Source: an uncultured Pseudomonadales bacterium
Lineage (GTDB): Bacteria; Pseudomonadota; Gammaproteobacteria; Pseudomonadales; CANNCY01
Direction: 5' to 3'
Assembly (NCBI GenBank): GCA_947503335.1
Contig: CANNCY010000005.1
Span: 124,001-188,000, forward strand
Length of the DNA stretch: 64,000 nt
Position numbers and translations under genes: made by a program. A model generated the notes under the pieces. That model was not told the DNA's origin. It did not search any database and was given only the letters and a program-made list of their open reading frames with translations. Of this stretch, positions 9,906-20,763 are shown piece after piece. The stretch's first letter is position 1. Each line of letters starts with the position of its first letter.

Positions 9906-11264
9906 ATGCCTAGCAGCGCCGAACAGTTTCAGCAATCACGCCAGTTTGAGCTTTTCAACAAAGCCTTAAATCGAGGCGCGCTCGAACAAGTTCGACACAT
10001 GGTTAACGGCTTTGCCCCTGGCGACATCGCTCACCTCATTGATAGCGCCCCACCCCATTCTAGAAAAATGGTATGGCAACTAGTCGATGAAGACCTTCGC
10101 CCCGACGTACTGCAAGAACTAAGCGACGACGTACAGTCATTCTTCTTGGGTGATATGGATCACGAGCAAGTTGCATCACTGATTGATGATCTTGATAGTG
10201 ATGATTTTACTGACCTGCTTCAGCAACTACCCGATCGTGTAACATCAGAAGTACTTCAATTGATGTCAGATCATGATCGGGCTCGAATTGAAAACCTGCT
10301 ACAGCACGACGAAGACACCGCTGGCGGCTTGATGGATACCGACACCATCACAGTACGGCCGCGCTTTACGCTAGAGGTAGTACTGCGATACTTGCGCCGT
10401 CACGAAGAGCTACCAGAAAGTACTGATTCTATCTACGTCGTTAACCGTCGCGACGAGCTAGTTGGTATTCTGCCGCTGACCACGATCATTACCGAAGACC
10501 CCAATACAACTGTTCGCGAAGTGATGCAAACAGACATTGAGGGTATTCCTGTTGAAATGCCAGACTCAGAAGTAGCCCGCCTCTTTGAGCGCAACGACTG
10601 GGTTTCAGCGCCGGTAATCGACGACAATGGCGCCCTCATGGGCCGAATTACCATCGATGATATCGTTGACGTAATTCGTGAAGACGCTGCTCATTCGCTG
10701 ATGAGTATGGCTGGTCTAGACGAAGACCAAGATACCTTTGCAACAGCACCAAACACCCTACCCCGTCGAGCTATTTGGCTAGCGGTCAATCTTTGCGCCG
10801 CATTTATGTCGGCCAGTGTAATCAGCCTGTTTGAAGACACTATCGAGCAGGTTGTTGCCTTAGCTATTCTGATGCCCATTGTGGCCAGTATGGGCGGTGT
10901 AGCCGGCTCCCAAACACTGACGGTGGTTATCAGGGGCCTTGCATTAGGCCAAATATCGTCGCTCAACAGGCGATGGCTACTGCAACGAGAATTGATTGTA
11001 GGTATCGCCAATGGCGCTATGTGGGCTGTGGTTGTGGGTACCGTTGCGTATTTATGGTTTGGCGAGCCCACCATCGGCATCATCATTGCGATTGCCATGG
11101 TAATCAACCTAATCACCGCCGCTGTAGCAGGTACATTGTTACCATTGGCACTTAAAGCCATGAAAATTGACCCTGCACTGGCCGGAGGCATGGCACTGAC
11201 TACAATTACCGATGTAGTAGGGTTTCTTTCATTTCTTGGGCTCGCTACCATCTTCTTTACATAG
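9906..11264 (+). CDS. mgtE: magnesium transporter MgtE
   Basis: Homodimeric Mg2+ channel gated by cytoplasmic Mg2+. It has an N-terminal MgtE domain (about 10-135, with DLLQQLPDRVTSEVL), a CBS pair (about 140-260) and a five-helix membrane domain (about 290-452, including ILMPIVASMGGVAGSQTLTV and the final DVVGFLSFLGLATIFF). The 452 residues are normal. No Mg-sensing leader fits in the 65 bases upstream, so control is probably at the protein level. It is commonly found after the ptsO block in relatives. Confidence 0.95.
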   Translation: MPSSAEQFQQSRQFELFNKALNRGALEQVRHMVNGFAPGDIAHLIDSAPPHSRKMVWQLVDEDLRPDVLQELSDDVQSFFLGDMDHEQVASLIDDLDSDDFTDLLQQLPDRVTSEVLQLMSDHDRARIENLLQHDEDTAGGLMDTDTITVRPRFTLEVVLRYLRRHEELPESTDSIYVVNRRDELVGILPLTTIITEDPNTTVREVMQTDIEGIPVEMPDSEVARLFERNDWVSAPVIDDNGALMGRITIDDIVDVIREDAAHSLMSMAGLDEDQDTFATAPNTLPRRAIWLAVNLCAAFMSASVISLFEDTIEQVVALAILMPIVASMGGVAGSQTLTVVIRGLALGQISSLNRRWLLQRELIVGIANGAMWAVVVGTVAYLWFGEPTIGIIIAIAMVINLITAAVAGTLLPLALKAMKIDPALAGGMALTTITDVVGFLSFLGLATIFFT

Positions 11265-11288
11265 ATGTAACAGACTAAGGGGCCTAAC

Positions 11289-11864
11289 GTGGCACGCCGC
11301 GACCGCAAAGAGAACCGACAACTAGCACCAGAAGCACCCTCAGTAGACGAGTTTGGTGAAGAGCTTACCCGCACAGCGGTAAAGAAAGAAGCACAGGCTG
11401 TTACTGACTTAGGTCTTCAGCTAACCGAACTATCTAAAGATCACCTAGCCACTATTCCACTTAGTAATGACACGCTAGAAGCGATCAAAACCTATAAAAA
11501 GATCAGCAGCCGAAACGCTCAAAAACGACAAGCTAGCTATATCGGTAAGCTACTTTGGCGAACTGAAGACGTAGACGCCATTATCGCGGCTTACGAGCGA
11601 ACTAGGCCAAACAGCGAGAATGCAAAGGCAAAGACTCAGCAACTTGAAAAGCTACGCCAACGATTAATCAGTGGCGAGAATGTAGAGATAGAAGCCGCAT
11701 TAGATAAATATCCTAGCCTAGATCGCCAACAGCTACGGCAGCTAGTGCGACAAGCTAAGAAAGAACAAGAAAAAGCAGACCAACAGTCTGACGAAGAAAC
11801 GACCAAAGCGGTAACCCCTGCGGCTAAAAAACTATACCGCTATCTATCTGATCATTCTGACTAA
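11289..11864 (+). CDS. darP: ribosome biogenesis protein DarP (YjgA)
   Basis: Associates with late 50S assembly intermediates. It is a 191-residue, highly charged helical protein starting at GTG 11289, preceded by a clear AAGGGG. The motif DLGLQLTELSKDHLATIPL and the downstream KKISSRNAQKRQASYIGKLL are typical of the DUF615/YjgA family. In Pseudomonas this gene lies between pmbA and tldD; neither is present here. Confidence 0.93.
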   Translation: MARRDRKENRQLAPEAPSVDEFGEELTRTAVKKEAQAVTDLGLQLTELSKDHLATIPLSNDTLEAIKTYKKISSRNAQKRQASYIGKLLWRTEDVDAIIAAYERTRPNSENAKAKTQQLEKLRQRLISGENVEIEAALDKYPSLDRQQLRQLVRQAKKEQEKADQQSDEETTKAVTPAAKKLYRYLSDHSD

Positions 11865-11880
11865 TGGTTACTTTTTGAGC

Positions 11881-11905
11881 CCGATAGCCTTAAAACGGCT
11901 ATCGG
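11881..11905. terminator. hairpin between convergent darP and yhdP
   Basis: A perfect 9-bp stem (CCGATAGCC, 11881-11889, with GGCTATCGG, 11897-11905) and a 7-base loop occupies the 50-base gap between convergent genes. Neither side has a strong T tract, so it may be a processing or Rho-assisted end rather than a classic intrinsic terminator. Confidence 0.5.
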
Positions 11906-11914
11906 CATCAAAGA

Positions 11915-14900
11915 TTAATTGGACTTAGATTTCTGATCTACTTTAAAGAGTGTTTCAAAGCTCATAGTTGGATCATCAAACGAACCACCTAACTTGTAGG
12001 TTACACTCTGCAGCGGCGCCAGCTGCTCTTCGAACAGTTTACTCACCAAGAACACACCTGCCGCCGCAGGCAAGCCCGCTGCCAACGCAGTGATCCAAGC
12101 TACATTCTCGCCCACTGGCAAGGTAACCACCAAATTGCCATCAATGGTTGATTGTTTTAGATCAAAGTCTCCGCTCAGCTCAAAGCTAGCCCCATGCCCA
12201 ACCACAGCAATCTGATCTTCGATCGTCATCATGCCATCGTCAAAATTGAGCACGCCCGAGGTTTTTGAAAATCCTACTGATTCAGACTTACCGGCCTCTT
12301 CAATCTTTGCGCGATCGGCCCAGTAAGAGAAATTAAATAGATTAAACAAACCCAACACATCTCGGCTTGAGGCGTTACTGTTAAAGGTGCCGTCGTTAAT
12401 GTCGATACTGGTAGAGCCTTTCAACTTGGCTAACTCAAAATTATCGAGACCACCTGGCCAGCTTAGATCAAGTTCGAGTGCGCCATTCGCCGCATCCATC
12501 AACGTTGGCAATCCTTGGCGCTCTAGCACACCACCAACATCACTCATGCTTAACGACAGCATCACATCTGTACGCTCTTGTTGCGCGTATTGCCAACGAA
12601 CCATACCCGGCTCGGTTGTCGCCAACCCCGAGGGTACTGACTCTTTATAGTTCAAATCATCTAGTGTTAGCGCGACACCATCATTGCGTAACGTAAAGCT
12701 AAACTCGCCCAGGTCTTCGCCATTCTTAATAAAACGATCAATCTTCATCGCCATCGCAGGTACCCCAGAGTAGTCTGCAACCGTCACTACCTGATCGTTA
12801 ATATCTGAAGGAATAGCTGCTTGGTCGAAAACCGCTTGATCTAAAAAGGCTAGGTCAACGCGAGGCAATTGATCTGATTGTAGTTCGACGATACCGCTAA
12901 ATTGAAGATGCTCTAAGCTAGCCCATGTCGATTGACTAGAAGCGCGTGCCTGAAAACCTAAGGGGCCGATAGAGCGGCCATCTAAAATCATATCGTCGGT
13001 TACGCCGTCAATATCCCATACAATGCCTGCTTCAGCCTCGGTCACCTCATGAGCGGCGTAAAGTGCAAGGTAGCGATCGAGAGTGTCGTTCCAAGCCAGT
13101 GCATCAAGGTGAGCAACATTCACCGATACTCGATACTGACCACGCGTAATTGACGGTAACGACGCCTCGCCGATGGCGAATGCGGCTTCACCATAACCAA
13201 TGGGCGAGCCCTTAAGGTGAACCTTAAGAGCACTAGACGTAGCCGCCAAGTCTCTGGTAACCGTATTGTAGCTAAGCGTCATTGGCATTAGCTGAGCTGT
13301 CTCTTTATTAAGAGGTGCGGGTAAATCTAAGCTAGCGCCGTGCAAATCACTCGTTACAGTAAAGTAAGGATCTAATTCAGGAACCGCCACAAACTGCCCG
13401 TCTACCTTTGCTTTGCCCGTTACAAATTTCATCCAAGGTCGATCAATAATACGCTCGATCTGTCGCGCACTAGCAGCACCATCAAAACTAATTTCTAACG
13501 AATTTCGCTGATTCTTATAATTATTAAACTCTGCAGTAAACGGCTCACCAAAAAGGTTGGCTTTAACAAGATTTGAAGATACCTGACCGTCGTCGTAAAC
13601 AATTCGCCCTGCAACATCAGTGAAGGTTAGCTGTTGATTTAGCAATTCGAAAACGGGCGCCGTAATAACCGAATCTAGGGTAACCTTAGGCGCTACCTGC
13701 TGCCCCGATAACGGTACGTCAATTTGTAAACTCGCCACTAACTCGCCCTGACCTTGCCAGCCATTCACTGCTCGAGCAAAGGTTGCCTTAAGTGGCGTAT
13801 TACGCAAGATCGATAAACCCTGATCAATGGTAGCTTCGGTATCGCCAGAGATTCTAAGCCAGCGCGGCGTGGTTAGTTCGAAGTTTTCTGCTAGCGTTAT
13901 AAACTTACCACCAGACAGGTCGGCGCCCATAAATTGGCCGCGTTTAATAGTGCCCGACATATTGACGCCATCTAACAATAACGACGCTTGCAAGCCCGAC
14001 ACTTGTGGCCAACGCGAATCAAAACTTAGCTGCATATCATTCACGTCGCCAGCAAGTAATAGCTTACGCTTATCTTTTTGCGCCGCGTGCGCATTGCCAA
14101 AGATTGATACGTGACCTTCGGTTACCGAACCACCATTAAACGCCTGATTCAACCACTTTTGCAACGCGTCAGAGCCGTTAACAGGGGTGAACTGTTTAAT
14201 CGCTTTAGCCTGAACATCCTCTAACGCGATCTCTAGTGATAAGAAGGGGTCGTGAGCTGTAGCCAGGTGCTTATTAATAGGGGCATCTAGTATAAAGCTA
14301 CCCCTAGCCTTAAACTGATCATCGACTACATCTAACTTCTGGGTGCCGATAAAGAAACGATTATTGTCGGGGTCAATTAACCAATCGATTGAGCCCGATA
14401 CCGAATCGGCTACGATGGGCGCTTTAAATAGCTTGGGATAAAACTGAGACAGATTCGCCTGACTTAACTGCAGCGTACCACCTAGACCATTAACACCGAT
14501 GTACCCCGTTACCCCTGAAAGGCCCGGCGACCCCTTGTATGCATTGGCTTTTAATCCTAGCGCATTCGCCTTAATAGACAGCTCCTTTAGCTGTGATCGC
14601 GCCAAAGGGATCTTCGCCTCAATATTGAGTAGCTCACCGCCTAACTGCAGCGCCTGCAACCACTCTTGGGCTCGCTCATTCTTAATCTGTTTTGCTAACG
14701 GCGATAATTGAGCTAAATCTAATCGATCAATAGCGAGCCGCAATACCGCCCCTTCAGTACCAGGCTCTAATTTGAACCAACTGTTCTGTAACGAAAAAGG
14801 TTCGCCATCTAAGTTCATTTCTAAACGAGGAACACTAAAACTATGCTGAGCCATCTGAGTAGATCGCCCTGCAATGGCAAAATCCATATCAGTAATGGCT

Positions 14901-15790
14901 AGATCTTGCATCACACTAGGCAATGGCAATCGATCGATCGCAAAGTTAGCAACCCATTGAAACTTGTTCTCGGGGTCTAGGGTTAACCAAAGATTACTAG
15001 AGTACTCAATAGTATGCTTAGAAAAATGCTCTGGTGGGCTCAACCCCAATATAGGGCCCAGCAATGCCCAAACTCGCCCACCCTGGTGCGATTGATTTTT
15101 TGCCGATAGGTAAACGCGACTAACAAAATTATCTAGATCTCTAGGGTCGCCTTCGCCCGCGCCTTTAACAACGATCGGCTCACTATCTGTCGCCGCAGTT
15201 AGTCGAATATCTACTGAACGATAAAAACCATCTGACAGCAGCCTAAAGTTATCTAGCTTTAGATTTAACTGTCGACCGTCTAGTGGGTTCATCGACAAAT
15301 TACCCTGACCTGCACGCAGATAGTAGGTCTCGACTAAAGAATCAATGATCGGCGTAATATTGGTGTTACCTTTTCCCTTAGGCACTCCCAAAAGACGCCA
15401 CCCGCCCTGCTCTATTTCTTCGATAGCAATATCGAAAGAACCCAGGCTTAGCTCATCAAATACTAGAGTGCGCGTCTGCACCGAACGCATTAAATTAAAT
15501 TGAGCCTTGCCTCGCTGTAGCGAGATCGCATTATCGAAGCCTTCTTTGGCTATATTGACCGAACTAAACTCGAGCGTTGGCGACAACCCATGCCATGTTG
15601 CATTTAAGCCATCGATATCAAACTGTAACCCTGTTGCTTGAAATAGGCGCTCTTCTATAGTTGGTGCTAATTCAGACAGACGCGGGCTTAACTCGCGGCC
15701 AAGCGTTACCGCTAGTGCTATCAATACACAGCAGACTGCAATGGTTAACCAAAACCAACTGACAATTCGAGCAAGCCACTTCATAGTCAT
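11915..15790 (-). CDS. yhdP: AsmA-like envelope protein YhdP
   Basis: Very large (1291 residues) protein with one N-terminal membrane helix (about 9-29, FWLTIAVCCVLIALAVTL) and a long periplasmic beta-rich region ending in the AsmA/DUF3971-type C-terminus. E. coli YhdP, with TamB and YdbH, carries phospholipids from the inner to the outer membrane. A hydrophobic segment near residue 1240 (ALAAGLPAAAGVFLVSKLF) is a family feature. Its ATG overlaps the rng stop by one base (TAATG), matching the conserved rng-yhdP pairing. Confidence 0.93.
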   Translation of the reverse strand: MTMKWLARIVSWFWLTIAVCCVLIALAVTLGRELSPRLSELAPTIEERLFQATGLQFDIDGLNATWHGLSPTLEFSSVNIAKEGFDNAISLQRGKAQFNLMRSVQTRTLVFDELSLGSFDIAIEEIEQGGWRLLGVPKGKGNTNITPIIDSLVETYYLRAGQGNLSMNPLDGRQLNLKLDNFRLLSDGFYRSVDIRLTAATDSEPIVVKGAGEGDPRDLDNFVSRVYLSAKNQSHQGGRVWALLGPILGLSPPEHFSKHTIEYSSNLWLTLDPENKFQWVANFAIDRLPLPSVMQDLAITDMDFAIAGRSTQMAQHSFSVPRLEMNLDGEPFSLQNSWFKLEPGTEGAVLRLAIDRLDLAQLSPLAKQIKNERAQEWLQALQLGGELLNIEAKIPLARSQLKELSIKANALGLKANAYKGSPGLSGVTGYIGVNGLGGTLQLSQANLSQFYPKLFKAPIVADSVSGSIDWLIDPDNNRFFIGTQKLDVVDDQFKARGSFILDAPINKHLATAHDPFLSLEIALEDVQAKAIKQFTPVNGSDALQKWLNQAFNGGSVTEGHVSIFGNAHAAQKDKRKLLLAGDVNDMQLSFDSRWPQVSGLQASLLLDGVNMSGTIKRGQFMGADLSGGKFITLAENFELTTPRWLRISGDTEATIDQGLSILRNTPLKATFARAVNGWQGQGELVASLQIDVPLSGQQVAPKVTLDSVITAPVFELLNQQLTFTDVAGRIVYDDGQVSSNLVKANLFGEPFTAEFNNYKNQRNSLEISFDGAASARQIERIIDRPWMKFVTGKAKVDGQFVAVPELDPYFTVTSDLHGASLDLPAPLNKETAQLMPMTLSYNTVTRDLAATSSALKVHLKGSPIGYGEAAFAIGEASLPSITRGQYRVSVNVAHLDALAWNDTLDRYLALYAAHEVTEAEAGIVWDIDGVTDDMILDGRSIGPLGFQARASSQSTWASLEHLQFSGIVELQSDQLPRVDLAFLDQAVFDQAAIPSDINDQVVTVADYSGVPAMAMKIDRFIKNGEDLGEFSFTLRNDGVALTLDDLNYKESVPSGLATTEPGMVRWQYAQQERTDVMLSLSMSDVGGVLERQGLPTLMDAANGALELDLSWPGGLDNFELAKLKGSTSIDINDGTFNSNASSRDVLGLFNLFNFSYWADRAKIEEAGKSESVGFSKTSGVLNFDDGMMTIEDQIAVVGHGASFELSGDFDLKQSTIDGNLVVTLPVGENVAWITALAAGLPAAAGVFLVSKLFEEQLAPLQSVTYKLGGSFDDPTMSFETLFKVDQKSKSN

Positions 15791-17259
15791 TACGTCAGTA
15801 CGATCTCATATTGATGGGCTTTGAACGCACCGTCTACTTGAAATTGAATACGCTTATTAGTGAGCTCTTCAAGATCGGCAACCGTCTCAGATTCTTCGTC
15901 TAACAAACGGTCGATAATTTCGGGCGAGCCCAACACCATGAACTGCTCGGTTTCGTATTGACGGGCCATGCGTAGCAATTCGCGAAATACTTCGTAACAA
16001 AGAGTTTCAGTTGAGCGAACCGTACCAACACCGCCACAGTTATCGCAAGGCGTGCACATCACCTGCTCTAAGCTTTCGCGAGTACGTTTGCGAGTCATCT
16101 GCACCAAGCCAAGGTCAGACACTGACGAGATTGAGGTCTTGGCGTAGTCGTTAGCAAGTACTTTCTCTAACGCTCTAACAACCTGCCTACGATGCTCGAC
16201 ATCTTTCATATCAATAAAGTCTAATATGACAATGCCACCAAGATTGCGTAAGCGCAATTGCCGCCCGATAGCAGTAACAGCCTCTAGGTTGGTCTTAAAG
16301 ATAGTCTCTTCTAAGTTTCGCTTACCCACAAAAGCGCCAGTGTTTACATCAACGGTAGTCATCGCTTCGGTTTGCTCAACGACGATGTGCCCACCTGACT
16401 TTAATTCGACTCTTGGCTGCAAAGCGCGCAGTATTTCGTCTTCGATTGAATACATATCAAAGATTGGGCGCTCACCCTGATAGTGCTCTATACAATCTAG
16501 AATTTCGGGTTCAAAGTGAGAAGCAAACTTCATCAATTTTTGATAGGCGTACAACGAATCTACGCGAATCTTTTTTACATCTTCGGTCGTAAAGTCGCGA
16601 ATCACACGTAGATATAAGGGTAGGTCTTCGTAGATGATCGTAGGCTTGCTGCCTAGCGGAGCTTCACCCACCTGTGCCCACAAGCGTTGTAGAAATTTTA
16701 AGTCAGCGATAAGATCTTCGAGCGTAGCGCCTTCGGCAACGGTGCGAATAATAAACCCGCCCGGTAAACTAACTTGCTCACGCGCTTCACTTAACGCAGT
16801 CTTTAAACGATTGCGTTCTTCTTCAGACTCTAATCGCTGCGAGATACCCACATGATTGCTAGTTGGCATGTACACCAAGTACCTTGCACAGACGGTAAGC
16901 TGGGTAGTTAAACGTGCACCCTTTGCGTTTATTGGGTCTTTAATTACCTGCACTCGCAACTGCTGACCTTCGCGCACCAACTGGCGCACATCTTCGGTTC
17001 GACCTGTGCGAGTTTCATAGCCATTCTCATCAAGCTGCACAATATCACTTACGTGAAGAAAGGCTGCTCGTTCTAGACCTATGTCAACAAACGCCGCCTG
17101 CATACCAGGCAGCACTCGCACTACCTTTCCCGAATAAATATTGCCGACCACACCACGAGCAGACTGACGCTCAATCACTACTTCGTTGAGCATGCCCTGA
17201 TCTAACTGCGCTACCCGAGTTTCTTGAGGCGCTACATTTATAAGAATTTCATCAATCAT
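15790..17259 (-). CDS. rng: ribonuclease G
   Basis: Endoribonuclease of the RNase E/G family that matures the 5' end of 16S rRNA and degrades some mRNAs. An S1 domain (about 35-120) is followed by the catalytic domain with the metal-binding aspartates in TTVDVNTGAFVG and VILDFIDMKD, and by a CxxC Zn-link pair (CTPCDNCGG). The 489-residue length fits RNase G, without RNase E's long tail. The start overlaps the maf end by eight bases. Confidence 0.96.
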   Translation of the reverse strand: MIDEILINVAPQETRVAQLDQGMLNEVVIERQSARGVVGNIYSGKVVRVLPGMQAAFVDIGLERAAFLHVSDIVQLDENGYETRTGRTEDVRQLVREGQQLRVQVIKDPINAKGARLTTQLTVCARYLVYMPTSNHVGISQRLESEEERNRLKTALSEAREQVSLPGGFIIRTVAEGATLEDLIADLKFLQRLWAQVGEAPLGSKPTIIYEDLPLYLRVIRDFTTEDVKKIRVDSLYAYQKLMKFASHFEPEILDCIEHYQGERPIFDMYSIEDEILRALQPRVELKSGGHIVVEQTEAMTTVDVNTGAFVGKRNLEETIFKTNLEAVTAIGRQLRLRNLGGIVILDFIDMKDVEHRRQVVRALEKVLANDYAKTSISSVSDLGLVQMTRKRTRESLEQVMCTPCDNCGGVGTVRSTETLCYEVFRELLRMARQYETEQFMVLGSPEIIDRLLDEESETVADLEELTNKRIQFQVDGAFKAHQYEIVLT

Positions 17260-17830
17260 TTACTTGATTCCAATAACTAACGCCTGCTTTTTCTAGCAAC
17301 GGCACTAGCGATTCAATACTTAAACCTACAACGCCTGTATAGCTACCTTCGAACCGTTCAACTAACGCCGCCCCCATACCCTGTATGCCATAGGATCCTG
17401 CCTTGTCGGTATACTCACCGCACGCTAAGTAGCGCTCGATACAGCGATCAGTTAATGCTCTAAATATCACCTGTGTTGCCGAGTAATCTTCTAAGTACTC
17501 ACCCGTTGGCAACGTTAATCCAATGGCTGAATATACCGTTTGTGTATTACCCGATAGCCATCGCAGCATGTCGAATGCTTCGTCATAGTCTGCGGGCTTT
17601 TCTAACACTCGCCCATCACAGGCAACGGTTGTATCAGCGGTTAAGATGGGTAAATCACTAGTAACCGCTTGGGCTTTTTCTGATGCCATTCGCTTAACGT
17701 ACACCAATGGCTGCTCATCTTTGATGCGCTGCTCATCGATTTCGGCGGGCATAACACAAAAGCTAACGCCTATCTGACGTAATATCTGCGCCCTTCTTGG
17801 CGACGCCGACGCCAATACTAAGTCACTCAT
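17252..17830 (-). CDS. maf: Maf-family nucleotide pyrophosphatase
   Basis: House-cleaning enzyme that hydrolyses non-canonical or dTTP/UTP-type nucleoside triphosphates. I chose ATG 17830 because it gives the typical start MSDLVLASASPRRAQIL; an ATG at 17851 would add seven residues. The motifs ASASPRR, the Glu-rich EKAQAV and DTTVACDGRVLEKP are family signatures. The 5' end overlaps the mreD stop by eight bases and the 3' end overlaps rng. Confidence 0.94.
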   Translation of the reverse strand: MSDLVLASASPRRAQILRQIGVSFCVMPAEIDEQRIKDEQPLVYVKRMASEKAQAVTSDLPILTADTTVACDGRVLEKPADYDEAFDMLRWLSGNTQTVYSAIGLTLPTGEYLEDYSATQVIFRALTDRCIERYLACGEYTDKAGSYGIQGMGAALVERFEGSYTGVVGLSIESLVPLLEKAGVSYWNQVND

Positions 17831-18317
17831 CACTGGTGGCCGTCCATCCACGCCTTAGCAGCACGTGCAGTACAGGGCTACAAAATGGCCATAACAATGC
17901 CGTCGTTGCAACAGATGCAAATACCTTAGGTATCGTCTGCCCATACAACAACGCCTCAACCCAGTTTACCGCCATCTGACCTAGGCCAACTATAAGAAAG
18001 ATTACCCCCGCCTGCTGAATCGCCGCGAACATCTTGATACGTTGCTGAAGCATAGTGCAACCAAAGGCCATTACAATAAAACCAAGGGTTTGCTGACCCA
18101 TCGCATTACCGTTAAACACGTCATAAATTATGCCGGCAATCACAATGATATAAAGATTGATTAGATCTGGGCGATAAACCACCAGATAACAGAGAATCAA
18201 CGCTAAAAATACTGGCCGGTAAGGCATCCACGTAAAAGGCAAAGGCCAAACTGCCAACAACAGAGACCCCATGAATAGCACCGTCAAAATAAGATAGTGG
18301 CGAGCGTCGTTACTCAT
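17823..18317 (-). CDS. mreD: rod shape-determining protein MreD
   Basis: Inner-membrane component of the MreBCD elongation complex. It consists almost wholly of five or six hydrophobic helices, with the conserved N-terminal PYRPVFLALILCYLVVYRPDL and central DVFNGNAMGQQTLGF. The start at 18317 gives MSNDARHYL and overlaps the mreC stop; an ATG at 18323 would add two residues. Neither has a clear Shine-Dalgarno, which suggests coupling to mreC. Confidence 0.92.
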   Translation of the reverse strand: MSNDARHYLILTVLFMGSLLLAVWPLPFTWMPYRPVFLALILCYLVVYRPDLINLYIIVIAGIIYDVFNGNAMGQQTLGFIVMAFGCTMLQQRIKMFAAIQQAGVIFLIVGLGQMAVNWVEALLYGQTIPKVFASVATTALLWPFCSPVLHVLLRRGWTATSDE

Positions 18318-19137
18318 CAACATCTCGCAACAACAGCATATAGCGGCTTTGGCTTAAGCGGGCGAGTGGCTTTGCTTGCACCTCTAAAAAGGTCATACCT
18401 GGCCCACCTTCAACATCGATAACTTCGGCTACTGGATAACCGACAGGAAATCGCCCACCCAACCCAGAGCTTACCAACAGATCACCCTTACGAATATCAG
18501 TGGTCGGTGAAAGGTGGCGCAAACGCAGTCGGTTAATATCGCCAGTGCCTTCGGCAATCGCTCGCACGCCCGTTCGGTTAATCTGCACCGGAATCGCATG
18601 TCTTTGATCGGTAATTAGCATCACCTTTGCGGTGTTGTAACCAACCACAACAACCTGCCCCATCATACCTGAAGCATCAATAACACTTTGCCCCACATGC
18701 ACGCCGTCGTTTTCGCCGCGGTTTACGATAACAATATGCGAGCGTGAATCGGGCTCAACACCTATTAGTTCAGAAATGGTAACGCGCTGTTCAACACGTT
18801 TGGCCGAGTTCAATAAAGCGCGCAATCGACCATTCTCGGCAGTCAACGCAGCCATACGCTGAAGCTTGCGCTGCAAGATAAGGGCTTCTGTTTCTAGCGC
18901 GCGGTTGCGCTCGATTAAGTCTGCACGACTCAATAGGTGGGCTTCGCCCCAAGCCTCGACATCTCGTGGCGTATTTGAAAGCTTATAAAACGGCGAAGCG
19001 GCACTGAAAAGCGCCGCCTTAATCGGTTTTAAAACGCTGGGATAGTGGTGATCAACTAGAATCAACCCAAACACAGCCGCTGCAGCGATAATAACTGAAC
19101 GACTGCGCCCACGCTTTGAAGTAAAAATGGTCTTAAT
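18310..19137 (-). CDS. mreC: rod shape-determining protein MreC, apparent ATT start
   Basis: Periplasmic scaffold of the cell-elongation machinery. The frame runs upstream through a family-like N-terminus, IKTIFTSKRGRSRSVII, into an intact membrane helix (VIIAAAAVFGLILV). The only ATG/GTG/TTG codon near the beginning is GTG 19074, which would cut this helix in half. An ATT at 19137-19135 lies seven bases after GGAG (19148-19145), so I infer initiation at ATT and 275 residues. A coiled coil (about 85-125, RALETEALILQRKLQRM) and the beta-rich MreC domain with VIVNRGENDGVHVGQSV follow. If ATT is not used, the product starts at GTG 19074 with 254 residues. Confidence 0.85.
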   Translation of the reverse strand: MKTIFTSKRGRSRSVIIAAAAVFGLILVDHHYPSVLKPIKAALFSAASPFYKLSNTPRDVEAWGEAHLLSRADLIERNRALETEALILQRKLQRMAALTAENGRLRALLNSAKRVEQRVTISELIGVEPDSRSHIVIVNRGENDGVHVGQSVIDASGMMGQVVVVGYNTAKVMLITDQRHAIPVQINRTGVRAIAEGTGDINRLRLRHLSPTTDIRKGDLLVSSGLGGRFPVGYPVAEVIDVEGGPGMTFLEVQAKPLARLSQSRYMLLLRDVDE

Positions 19138-19156
19138 AGATCATCTCCAAGCGCTA

Positions 19157-20263
<1,107 letters not shown>

Positions 20264-20473
20264 TCAACGGCCCTCTAATGAATTGTTCGTTTCAGCTGCT
20301 ACAAACACTAGACAAATCAACGGTTTCAAGCGAAGCTATTATCAAACGAACCCATGTGCAACTGTACCAATGCAGCCCTGTTCAATCAAGGGCAAATCAA
20401 GGCGTCAGCTACTGCAATCACGCCTTTTGTGATAGGGTTGCACCTTTCTTTTTGACCCACAAATTTAAGTACT

Positions 20474-20761
20474 ATGGCGTTAGACCACGAAACCCTGCAA
20501 AAAGTTGCGCGACTGGCTCAATTAGGCCTTTCAAACGACGACGCAGATCGCCTAAATAGCGATCTAAACAACATTCTATCGATGATCGACAGTCTACAAA
20601 CCATCGACACCGACGGTATTCAGCCAATGGCTCACCCTCTGGGCTTTAACCAGCCCCTGCGCGATGACGTAGTTACTCACCAAGACAATCGCGAGCAACT
20701 ACTGGCCAACGCCCCAGCCACCGAAGATGGGCACATCTTAGTACCTAAGGTAATCGACTAA
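20474..20761 (+). CDS. gatC: Asp/Glu-tRNA amidotransferase subunit C
   Basis: Small chaperone-like subunit of GatCAB, which amidates misacylated Asp-tRNA-Asn and/or Glu-tRNA-Gln. The 95 residues include the conserved [18 protein letters not shown] and the C-terminal LRDDVV. It is followed two bases later by gatA. The 282 bases between it and mreB should hold both divergent promoters; I could not pick a convincing -35/-10 pair. Confidence 0.95.
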   Translation: MALDHETLQKVARLAQLGLSNDDADRLNSDLNNILSMIDSLQTIDTDGIQPMAHPLGFNQPLRDDVVTHQDNREQLLANAPATEDGHILVPKVID

Positions 20762-20763
20762 TC

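Noticed and set aside
10691-11374. 227-codon open frame antisense to mgtE and the darP start
   Set aside because: It lies opposite a well-conserved gene, is rich in Ser, Thr, Ile and Met as expected from a reverse-strand shadow, and has no ribosome-binding site or family resemblance.
18310-19137. mreC as a frameshifted pseudogene
   Set aside because: The frame is intact from the membrane helix to the end; only the start codon is unusual.
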